Shown one piece after another: positions 24,594 through 30,488 of a stretch of 30,488 bases of DNA (position 1 is the first letter of the stretch; every line of letters begins with the position of its first letter). Origin of the DNA: M55B175 sp964635265 (GTDB taxonomy: Bacteria > Desulfobacterota > Desulfobacteria > Desulfobacterales > Desulfosalsimonadaceae); NCBI GenBank assembly GCA_964635265.1, contig CAZWNV010000011.1, positions 1 through 30,488 on the forward strand. Direction: 5' to 3'. The position numbers were made by a program, and so were the translations under genes. The notes beneath the pieces are model-generated. The model was not told the DNA's origin. It saw only the letters and a program-made list of their open reading frames with translations, and did not search any database.

Positions 24594-26468
24594 TCAGTTC
24601 TTGGGTTCGTCGAAACGGCAGGTTAAGACCAGCATGCCGTCACTATGGGAGGATTGGACCTTGTAGGGGAGTTTGTGGAAGAGTTTGACCATCGGGCGGT
24701 TCTCCGGAGAGGTATAGGCAACCAGCCCTTCTATTCCGTTGTTTCTGGCCGCCTCCGCCAGCTTGTGGGCAATCACTGTGGAAATGCCGTATCCCTGCCA
24801 GGCCCGGGAAACGGAAAAGGCAATTTCGGCAATGTTTTTGGCGGGCTCCAGCATATAGGCCCCCAGTCCGATAACCGTGCCGAACCCGAATTCGCCGGTT
24901 ACAGCCAGGATGGTGAGGTTCTTGATATAGTCGGACTCGATCATGGATTCTACGTCATCGCGCAGGAAAGCGGTTTTTTCGTAAAAAAAACGGGCTACGA
25001 CATCACTTCGGTCCAGATTGTAGAAGTGTTCCTGGATGCGGCGGATATCCACGGGCTTGGCCGGGCGGAATTTCACCGAGTGCTCGCCGTATCTGCGCAC
25101 TTCCTCCAGCCCCACGGGGTAGACGCTGCGCAGGGATTCGCTGAGCTTGCGCTCGGCCTTCATCAGACCGAGCTCCTTGGCCTTCTCAAAGAGCTCATCC
25201 CGGTAATCCGGATGCGCCAGGCTGATCATGGCTGTGGCCCGCTCCTGGAGGTTTTTGCCGAACAGATTGACGGCACCGTACTCGCTGATCACATAGGAGA
25301 CGTCGCCTCTGGGCACAACTACCGCTCCGCTCTGCAGCCCCGGTACAATCCGGCTGTTTTTGCCGTCCATGGAGGTTGATGGAATCAGGATGATGGATTT
25401 GCCATCAGGGCAGGCATCGGTCCCCCTTACGAAATCGAGCATGCTGGAGACACCCGCAAAATAGTTGTGCGGCAGCGCATCGACGGCCGCCTGCCCGGTG
25501 AGATCCATTTCCCTGACCATGTTGATGGAAACCATCTTGTTGTGCTGCCCGATAACGCCGGGGTTGTTGACATAATCCGAGGGGTAGAATTCAATGGCCG
25601 GATTGTCGTGGACAAATTCATAGAGGTTTTTGGAACCCACGGCATTGCTTGCCACCAGCTTGCCTTCATTGATGCCTTTGTAATGGTTTGTGATCACGCC
25701 CATGGAGACAAGATCCATGATCCCGTCGATAATAAACTGGGTATGCACGCCAAGGTCGTTTTTGTCGGAGAGGGCCAGGAGGATGGCTTTGGGTGTTGCA
25801 CCGAGCCCCAGCTGAAAGGTGGAGCCGTCCTCGATAAGATTGGCGACCAGCCGGGCAATCGTGTGGGCGGTTTCAAACTCGGGCAGCTGCTCCAGGGTGA
25901 GCAGCTCTTCATCCTTTTCCACGATCATATCGACTTCATTGACGTGGATGAAGCTGTGGCCCAGCACCCGGGGCATTTCCGAGTTGACCTGGGCGATCAC
26001 CACGTCTGCTGCCTGGGCGGCGGCAATGCCCACGTCCACGGATATGCCCATGCTCATCCAGCCGAAGTCATCCGGGGGCGAGGTCTGAATCAGCGCGGCA
26101 TTGATCGGCAAATGCCGTTTTGCAAAAAGTCCCGGCACGGTGGAGATGTTCATCGGCGTGATGAACGGCCGGTTGGGAGCCAGGTGTTTGGCCGTGGCGG
26201 ATCCCTGGTAGATGTTGCGGATGCTGAAATTGCTGTTTTGGGCATCCAGGGCCAGACGGGTGATCGGGGAGTTCTCAATGCTCATCAAACGAACGATTTC
26301 CAGATCGGAGAAGCGTTCGGCATCCTTTACAAGCGTTTCCACGAGGTGCTGGGGCTCCCCGCAGGAGGAGCCGATAAAAACGCGCTGTCCGGCCCGCAGT
26401 ATGTTAAGGGCCTGCTCCGCAGTCCGTCGTTTTTCAATGTATTCGTCCGGCCAGTAACTGGTTTGCAT
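24594..26468 (-). CDS. Acetyl-CoA hydrolase/CoA-transferase fused to a GNAT acetyltransferase
   Basis: A 624-residue two-domain protein. Residues about 10-440 are a family I CoA-transferase of the acetyl-CoA hydrolase/4-hydroxybutyrate CoA-transferase type. It has the glycine-rich start (FIGSSCGEPQHL), LGLGATPKAILLAL, and the block SEYGAVNLFGKNLQERA, whose glutamate is the expected catalytic residue that carries CoA as a thioester. Residues about 465-620 are a GNAT domain with the acetyl-CoA loop RAWQGYGIST and a typical last strand. Such fusions are known in Desulfobacterota and relatives. The first domain would move CoA between acetate and other acids; the second may acetylate proteins, possibly the neighbouring acyl-CoA ligase. 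GAGGGG lies 4 bases before the ATG at 26468. Confidence 0.9.
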   Translation of the reverse strand: MQTSYWPDEYIEKRRTAEQALNILRAGQRVFIGSSCGEPQHLVETLVKDAERFSDLEIVRLMSIENSPITRLALDAQNSNFSIRNIYQGSATAKHLAPNRPFITPMNISTVPGLFAKRHLPINAALIQTSPPDDFGWMSMGISVDVGIAAAQAADVVIAQVNSEMPRVLGHSFIHVNEVDMIVEKDEELLTLEQLPEFETAHTIARLVANLIEDGSTFQLGLGATPKAILLALSDKNDLGVHTQFIIDGIMDLVSMGVITNHYKGINEGKLVASNAVGSKNLYEFVHDNPAIEFYPSDYVNNPGVIGQHNKMVSINMVREMDLTGQAAVDALPHNYFAGVSSMLDFVRGTDACPDGKSIILIPSTSMDGKNSRIVPGLQSGAVVVPRGDVSYVISEYGAVNLFGKNLQERATAMISLAHPDYRDELFEKAKELGLMKAERKLSESLRSVYPVGLEEVRRYGEHSVKFRPAKPVDIRRIQEHFYNLDRSDVVARFFYEKTAFLRDDVESMIESDYIKNLTILAVTGEFGFGTVIGLGAYMLEPAKNIAEIAFSVSRAWQGYGISTVIAHKLAEAARNNGIEGLVAYTSPENRPMVKLFHKLPYKVQSSHSDGMLVLTCRFDEPKN

Positions 26469-26531
26469 TGCCCCTCTTTATTGGATGGCTCTACAGGATT
26501 GGCAGAAAAGTGAATCCGAAACAATGGTAAT

Positions 26532-26559
26532 AGTGTAACACTGCCCGCTCACCGTGCAA
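26532..26559 (-). promoter_or_regulatory. Possible promoter of the CoA-transferase/GNAT gene
   Basis: Read on the minus strand, TTGCAC (plus 26554-26559) and TACACT (plus 26532-26537) are 16 bases apart. The -10 is good and the -35 weak. It would give a leader of about 55-60 bases. Confidence 0.4.
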
Positions 26560-26638
26560 ACATATTTTCCATCGGCAAAGCCCTGCCGCCCGCCCGTTCG
26601 CTGGCGCTTTTTCAGCCCGGGCCGCAAAGGGTTTCCGC

Positions 26639-26668
26639 TTGACAGGATTGCATCTGCGATACTATTTT
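26639..26668 (+). promoter_or_regulatory. Sigma70-type promoter of the NfeD-FloA operon
   Basis: A perfect TTGACA (26639-26644) is followed after 18 bases by TATTTT (26663-26668); a TACTAT at 26660-26665 is an alternative -10. The transcript would start about 50 bases before the NfeD start codon. Confidence 0.6.
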
Positions 26669-26725
26669 ACATTATCCAAATTTCCGCAGATTTTCCATCC
26701 ATGTCAATGAGGAGGCGCGACCCTG

Positions 26726-28213
26726 ATGCAGGGACCCCACAGAGGTCCTATTCCCGGAGGAATCCGGGTTTTTCTGCTGTTGGCCGTGCTGCTTTCGCCC
26801 AGCACGCTTCATGGACAGCAGCAGGGGCCGCAATCACGGGAAGTTTTTGTTATTCCGGTATCCGGCCAGGTGGATTCCGGCATGGCGGCTTTTATAGAGC
26901 GGGCCTGCGATGAAGCCCTGCAAAAGCCGGATAGCCTGCTGATTTTTTCCATCAACACTTTTGGCGGCCGGGTGGATGCAGCGCTTGAAATTGTGGATAC
27001 TATTCTCACAGTGCCACCCGAACGCTCCATTGCCTTTGTGGAGAAAAAAGCCATATCCGCGGGAGCACTGATTGCATTATCCTGTGGGGATCTCGTCATG
27101 CGGCCGGCCACCACCATCGGCGATACCGCTCCCATCATCTATTCGCAGGAGGGCCCCAAAATGATGGGGGAGAAGTTCCAATCCCCGATACGGGCCAAAT
27201 TTCGTGCCCTGGCCAGGCGCAACGGCTATCCCGAAGCGCTGGCGGAGGCCATGGTCACGCCGGAGAAAATCGTCTATTCCGTCCGAATTGACGGGGAAAA
27301 GCGCTATATGGACAAACAGGCCTTTGATGAGCTGCCGGCGGCCCAGAAACAGCAGGCAAAGGACAAAAAAACCGTGGTTGAGGCGGGCGAACTGCTCACC
27401 ATGTCTGCCGCCGAGGCCCGGGAGCTGGGTTTCTCCTCCATGATTGCGGCCGGTATTGACGAGATGCTTGCCCAAATGGGGATCACCGCCGCGGGTCCCG
27501 GCCGCATCGAGCAGAGCTGGTCCGAGAGGCTGGTGCGGTGGATCGGCAGCATCTCCCCGATTCTCATGATGGTCGGACTGGCCGCCCTTTACATGGAGAT
27601 GAAGGTCCCCGGATTCGGGATCCCCGGTCTGGTCGGGATTCTCTGCCTGGCTGCGGTGTTTTTCAACCAATACATGGTGGGCCTTGCCAATTATACGGAG
27701 CTTCTGCTTATCGTTTTGGGTCTGGTGTTAATGGCCATCGAGGTCTTTGTCCTGCCGGGCTTCGGCATAGCGGGCTTTGCCGGAATTGTGTGCATTGTGG
27801 CGGGACTGGTGCTTGCCTTTCAGGATTTTGTCATTCCCGATCCATCCGTACCATGGGAGATGGAGATTCTGCTTCATAATGTCATCAAGGTGCTGGGCTC
27901 TTATCTTGTGGCCTTCTGCGCAGGGCTCCTGTTTATTCGCTACGTTCTGCCGCGCTTCTCCACCGCATCCGGCGGCCCCTACCTGACCAGCAGCCTCAAG
28001 GAGGCCCAGTTTGATGCCGCCCAGACGCGCCGTGTGCATACAGGCGACCAGGGCGTGGCCATGACCCCGCTGCGGCCTTCCGGGAAGGTAAAAATCGGGA
28101 CGGATGTGTTTGACGTGGTGACAGAGGGCGAGTTTATTGAACGCGGAGCCATGGTAACGGTTAGCGAGATTATCGGCAACCGGGTCATCGTTGCAAGGAA
28201 GCCTTCGCCATGA
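26726..28213 (+). CDS. Long NfeD-type membrane protein with ClpP-class serine protease domain
   Basis: A 495-residue protein of the long NfeD (NfeD1b) class. After a signal peptide (cleavage near TLHGQ, residue 31) comes a ClpP/SppA-like protease domain. The predicted nucleophile Ser111 lies in AISAGALIAL and the base Lys158 in PIRAKFRALA, matching the Ser-Lys dyad of the archaeal homologue PH1510. Residues about 270-420 hold four or five membrane helices, and the last 70 residues form the OB-fold NfeD domain (GVAMTPLRPSGKVKIGTDVFDVVTEGEFIERG). Long NfeD proteins work with stomatin/flotillin-type SPFH proteins in membrane quality control, and floA lies two genes downstream. GAGGAGG precedes the ATG by 10 bases. 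The stop overlaps the next start (ATGA). Confidence 0.92.
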   Translation: MQGPHRGPIPGGIRVFLLLAVLLSPSTLHGQQQGPQSREVFVIPVSGQVDSGMAAFIERACDEALQKPDSLLIFSINTFGGRVDAALEIVDTILTVPPERSIAFVEKKAISAGALIALSCGDLVMRPATTIGDTAPIIYSQEGPKMMGEKFQSPIRAKFRALARRNGYPEALAEAMVTPEKIVYSVRIDGEKRYMDKQAFDELPAAQKQQAKDKKTVVEAGELLTMSAAEARELGFSSMIAAGIDEMLAQMGITAAGPGRIEQSWSERLVRWIGSISPILMMVGLAALYMEMKVPGFGIPGLVGILCLAAVFFNQYMVGLANYTELLLIVLGLVLMAIEVFVLPGFGIAGFAGIVCIVAGLVLAFQDFVIPDPSVPWEMEILLHNVIKVLGSYLVAFCAGLLFIRYVLPRFSTASGGPYLTSSLKEAQFDAAQTRRVHTGDQGVAMTPLRPSGKVKIGTDVFDVVTEGEFIERGAMVTVSEIIGNRVIVARKPSP

Positions 28214-28698
28214 CGGCTGCATTGACCCTTCCCCTCATCCTGCAGGCGATCGGCATAGCGGTGCTGCTGGCAGAGGTGGTCCTGCCTTCGGGCGGCGTGT
28301 TGACCCTTGCGGCCGTTGCTTTGTTCGGTTACTCGGTATATACGGTTTTCACCGGTGTGTCCGTGACAGCGGGGATGGCTTTTGTGGCAGCAGACATCGT
28401 CATCCTGCCGGTTGTACTGATTGCCGGCTTAAAACTTCTGGCGTATTCGCCGGTTACGCTTCGCAAATCTTTGAAAAAGACCGAGGGGGTGAGCTCTCAG
28501 TCCGAGAAACTGGCTGGCTATACAGGCCAGAGCGGCAAGGCCCTCAACAACCTGCGGCCTTCCGGAACCGCCCTGATCGGAGGACGCCGCGTCGACGTGG
28601 TAAGCCGGGGCGAGTTCATCGAAAAGGATAAGCCGGTGCTGGTGATTGCGGTGGAAGGAAACCGTGTGGTGGTAAGGGAAGAACAAGAGCAGGAGTAA
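28210..28698 (+). CDS. Short NfeD family protein
   Basis: A 162-residue protein without a protease domain. The first 75 residues make three or four membrane helices (LPLILQAIGIAVLLAEVVLP, VLTLAAVALFGYSVYTVF, DIVILPVVLIAGLKLL). The C-terminal 60 residues are an OB-fold NfeD domain (LRPSGTALIGGRRVDVVSRGEFIEKDKPVLVI) closely similar in pattern to that of the preceding long NfeD, so the pair probably arose by partial duplication. It is translationally coupled to the upstream gene through a 4-base ATGA overlap, and precedes floA by 29 bp. It probably helps to link the protease to the flotillin scaffold, but its own role is not established. Confidence 0.88.
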   Translation: MTAALTLPLILQAIGIAVLLAEVVLPSGGVLTLAAVALFGYSVYTVFTGVSVTAGMAFVAADIVILPVVLIAGLKLLAYSPVTLRKSLKKTEGVSSQSEKLAGYTGQSGKALNNLRPSGTALIGGRRVDVVSRGEFIEKDKPVLVIAVEGNRVVVREEQEQE

Positions 28699-28727
28699 TT
28701 CCAAGGCAAACCAAATAGGAGAACGCG

Positions 28728-29726
28728 ATGGAACTGACCTATATTCTGTTTATTCTGTTGTTTATTGCGGTGCTGATCTTTTTGTATTTCATCGGATCGG
28801 CGATTTCCCTGTGGGTGCAGGCGCTGGTCTCGGGCGCCGCTGTGGGCCTTTTTAATATCGTGTTCATGCGGTTTCGCAAAATTCCGCCCCGGCTTGTCGT
28901 AAATGCCAAAATTATGGCTGTGAAAGCGGGCCTGGATATATCCACCAATGACCTGGAATCCCATTATCTGGCAGGCGGGGATGTCATGCGGGTGGTGCAG
29001 GCCTTGATCGCCGCGGACAAGGCCAATATCGACCTGATCTTCAACCGGGCGGCCGCCATTGATCTGGCCGGCAGAAACGTGCTCGAGGCCGTGCAGATGA
29101 GCGTCAACCCCAAAGTGATTGAAACCCCTATGGTTGCCGCCATGGCAAAAGACGGCATACAGCTCAGGGCCACATCCCGGGTTACGGTCCGGGCCAATAT
29201 CGATCGCCTGGTCGGCGGTGCCGGTGAGGAGACCATCCTGGCCCGGGTGGGCGAGGGCATTGTCACCACCATCGGCTCCTCTGACAGCCACAAAAACGTG
29301 CTGGAGAATCCGGACAGCATCTCCCGCAGGGTGCTGGAAAAAGGCCTGGATGCGGGAACCGCCTACGAGATTCTCTCCATTGATATCGCGGATGTGGATG
29401 TGGGCAAAAACATCGGGGCCGAGCTGGAGACCGACCGGGCCGAGGCGGACAAGAAAATCGCCCAGGCCAAGGCGGAAGAGCGCCGTGCCATGGCATATGC
29501 CGCCGAACAGGAGATGAAGGCGCGCGTTCAGGAAATGCGGGCCAAGGTGGTGGAAGCAGAGGCGGAAGTGCCCCTTGCCATGGCGGAGGCCTTCAAGAGC
29601 GGAAATCTGGGGGTTATGGACTATTACCGGATGAAAAATATCGAGGCCGACACCCAGATGCGCGATACCATCGGCAAAACCGAAGGCGGCGGAGAGTCGC
29701 AGGAGGCTCCCGCACCGGAGGAATAA
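28728..29726 (+). CDS. floA: Flotillin-like protein FloA (SPFH family)
   Basis: A 332-residue membrane scaffold, the usual length for FloA (YqfA). Two hydrophobic hairpin segments at residues about 4-24 and 25-45 anchor it. The SPFH domain follows (PRLVVNAKIMAVKAGLDISTNDLESHYLAGGDVMRVVQALIAADKA, then ATSRVTVRANIDRLVGGAGEETI). An Ala/Glu-rich coiled coil (ETDRAEADKKIAQAKAEERRAMAYAAEQEMKARVQEM) drives oligomerisation, and a short acidic tail ends it. FloA assembles functional membrane microdomains and in many bacteria is encoded after NfeD genes, as here. TAGGAGA is 5 bases before the ATG. No unusual features. Confidence 0.94.
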   Translation: MELTYILFILLFIAVLIFLYFIGSAISLWVQALVSGAAVGLFNIVFMRFRKIPPRLVVNAKIMAVKAGLDISTNDLESHYLAGGDVMRVVQALIAADKANIDLIFNRAAAIDLAGRNVLEAVQMSVNPKVIETPMVAAMAKDGIQLRATSRVTVRANIDRLVGGAGEETILARVGEGIVTTIGSSDSHKNVLENPDSISRRVLEKGLDAGTAYEILSIDIADVDVGKNIGAELETDRAEADKKIAQAKAEERRAMAYAAEQEMKARVQEMRAKVVEAEAEVPLAMAEAFKSGNLGVMDYYRMKNIEADTQMRDTIGKTEGGGESQEAPAPEE

Positions 29727-29755
29727 TCGCCGCTGCACACCAAAAGGAGCGGTCC

Positions 29756-30295
29756 ATGGATTTTGAGATTCTGTTTCTGTTCCTGGTCGCGGGCATTATG
29801 ATTTTTGCCCGGATTCGGCGGCAGATGGCCCGAAAGGGGGGCAAAAAGGCGGAAACGCGCGCATCCGGCTGGAAAAGGGGCGTGGAAAACCTGATGGAGG
29901 AGTTCTGGCGCCAGATGGAAGGCCCCCCGGACGATTCCCGGCAGGAGGCGGAGCCTCCCGGCGGCAGCGGGATGCGGGAGAGACCGGCAGAAGGGGAAAA
30001 GCCGGCCGAAAGAACGGGGAAAAAACCCCCCGCGGCAGCTTCTGATACAGGCCGGCCCCCGTCCCGGACCCGGCAGGATTGGCACGGCCCCTTTTCCGGC
30101 GGGGAGGCTCCGAGCAAGGCGGCTTCTGCCGGTACGGGCCGCACAACCCCCCGCCGGAAGGAGAGTCCCGCCGCTTCGCCGATGACGGCCGCCGTAAAGA
30201 GAGGAGGCGCTCTGTCGCGCAGGGAACTGCGCAATGCGGTCATATGGTCGGAGATCCTTGCCAGACCGGTCGGACTGCGGGATATGGAGGACTGA
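29756..30295 (+). CDS. Hypothetical membrane-anchored protein downstream of floA
   Basis: A 179-residue protein I do not recognise. An N-terminal helix (FEILFLFLVAGIMIFARI, residues 2-19) anchors it, followed by a strongly basic stretch (RRQMARKGGKKAE) that would keep the rest in the cytoplasm. The middle is low-complexity, rich in Pro, Gly, Glu and Arg and probably disordered. The last 30 residues (RGGALSRRELRNAVIWSEILARPVGLRDME) look like an ordered helix; a similar SRxELRxAVIWSEIL-type tail is a plausible partner-binding motif. AAAGGAG lies a few bases upstream and only 29 bp separate it from floA, so it is probably the last gene of the NfeD-FloA operon. Confidence 0.7.
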   Translation: MDFEILFLFLVAGIMIFARIRRQMARKGGKKAETRASGWKRGVENLMEEFWRQMEGPPDDSRQEAEPPGGSGMRERPAEGEKPAERTGKKPPAAASDTGRPPSRTRQDWHGPFSGGEAPSKAASAGTGRTTPRRKESPAASPMTAAVKRGGALSRRELRNAVIWSEILARPVGLRDMED

Positions 30296-30308
30296 GCAGA
30301 GCCGGCTA

Positions 30309-30337
30309 TTGACAGAAACGGGGGAAGGCAATAGTAT
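30309..30337 (+). promoter_or_regulatory. Promoter of the TPP riboswitch transcript
   Basis: A perfect TTGACA (30309-30314) is followed after 17 bases by TAGTAT (30332-30337). The start of transcription would be near 30345, just ahead of the riboswitch. Confidence 0.65.
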
Positions 30338-30361
30338 AAAAAAAACATAGAAAAAAACAGG

Positions 30362-30450
30362 CGTTGGGGGTGTTGCCGGGCAACTGAGAATCCGCGGGAC
30401 GCGGATAACCCTTGGAACCTGACCAGGATAATTCCTGCGAAGGGAAAACG
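30362..30450 (+). ncRNA. TPP riboswitch (THI element)
   Basis: The conserved thiamine-pyrophosphate aptamer parts appear in order: GGGGGTG, a GTTGC/GCAAC hairpin, CTGAGA, a variable stem ATCCGCG/CGCGGAT, ACCCTTGGAACCTGA, a CAGGA/TCCTG stem and CGAAGGGAA. CGTT (30362-30365) and AACG (30447-30450) can close P1. It senses thiamine pyrophosphate and should repress the downstream gene when the cofactor is plentiful. No GC-rich terminator follows within the window. Confidence 0.95.
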
Positions 30451-30461
30451 AACAAAAAAAC

Positions 30462-30488
30462 ATGGATTTTTTTACCAGCCGTTTCCCT
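30462..30488 (+). CDS. Start of a TPP-controlled gene (partial, runs off the window)
   Basis: The first ATG after the riboswitch is at 30462 and opens the frame MDFFTSRFP to the window edge. The gene is presumably for thiamine synthesis or transport, because it is behind a TPP riboswitch, but nine residues identify nothing. AGGGA at 30441-30445, inside the conserved 3' part of the aptamer, is the only Shine-Dalgarno-like sequence and is 16 bases away, so the true start could lie beyond the window. Confidence 0.4.

Noticed and set aside
30454..30473. A7...T7 as an intrinsic terminator of the riboswitch
   Set aside because: The stem would be only A-U pairs and too weak; no GC-rich hairpin precedes the T-run.

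Overview
The window looks like a chromosomal segment of a Gram-negative, moderately GC-rich bacterium. The cell has an outer membrane, shown by a beta-barrel porin, a TonB-dependent receptor, a lipoprotein and a TonB/ExbB/ExbD system. The gene families suggest a Desulfobacterota-type (sulfate-reducer-like) organism: a DUF3450/TtpC/ExbB/ExbD/TonB/TPR cluster, a CoA-transferase fused to a GNAT domain, several AMP-forming acyl-CoA ligases and an NfeD/FloA operon. That placement is inference from family content; no rRNA or marker gene is present.

Layout. 1-1760: a promoter, a radical SAM protein and a zinc-ribbon membrane protein. 1810-3811 (minus): a SAM methyltransferase and a Ca2+/Na+ antiporter. 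4223-7340: an outer-membrane porin and a secreted FlgT_C-like/VCBS-like protein. 7548-13760: a predicted Pho-box promoter, a large TonB-dependent receptor, a lipoprotein holding two almost identical 415-residue repeats, and a strong terminator. 13789-19134: a second, clearer Pho-box promoter driving a six-gene energy-transduction operon (DUF3450, TtpC-like, ExbB, ExbD, TonB, TPR). 19225-21051 (minus): a long-chain acyl-CoA ligase. 21447-22619: a bacterial eRF1-like protein. 22638-26468 (minus): an acetyl-CoA-synthetase-like ligase and a CoA-transferase/GNAT fusion. 26726-30295: a long NfeD with a ClpP-class protease domain, a short NfeD, flotillin-like FloA and a small hypothetical. 30309-30450: a promoter and a TPP riboswitch, followed by the first codons of a gene that runs off the window.

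The most interesting unit is 7548-19134. A TonB-dependent receptor and a large surface lipoprotein lie beside a complete dedicated energising complex. Both transcription units are preceded by direct repeats with 11-bp spacing that resemble PhoB binding sites, placed where a -35 box would be. This suggests a phosphate-starvation-induced outer-membrane uptake system, perhaps for a phosphorus-containing macromolecule, with its own TtpC-type motor. The substrate cannot be read from the sequence. The lipoprotein repeats (1245 bp each, one base different, sharp edges between diverged but homologous flanks) point to recent duplication or gene conversion.

Several genes appear to start with TTG codons placed behind strong Shine-Dalgarno sequences (5622, 7722, 17158), so ATG-only start calls would be wrong there. 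No tRNA, rRNA, CRISPR array, insertion sequence or prophage was seen.
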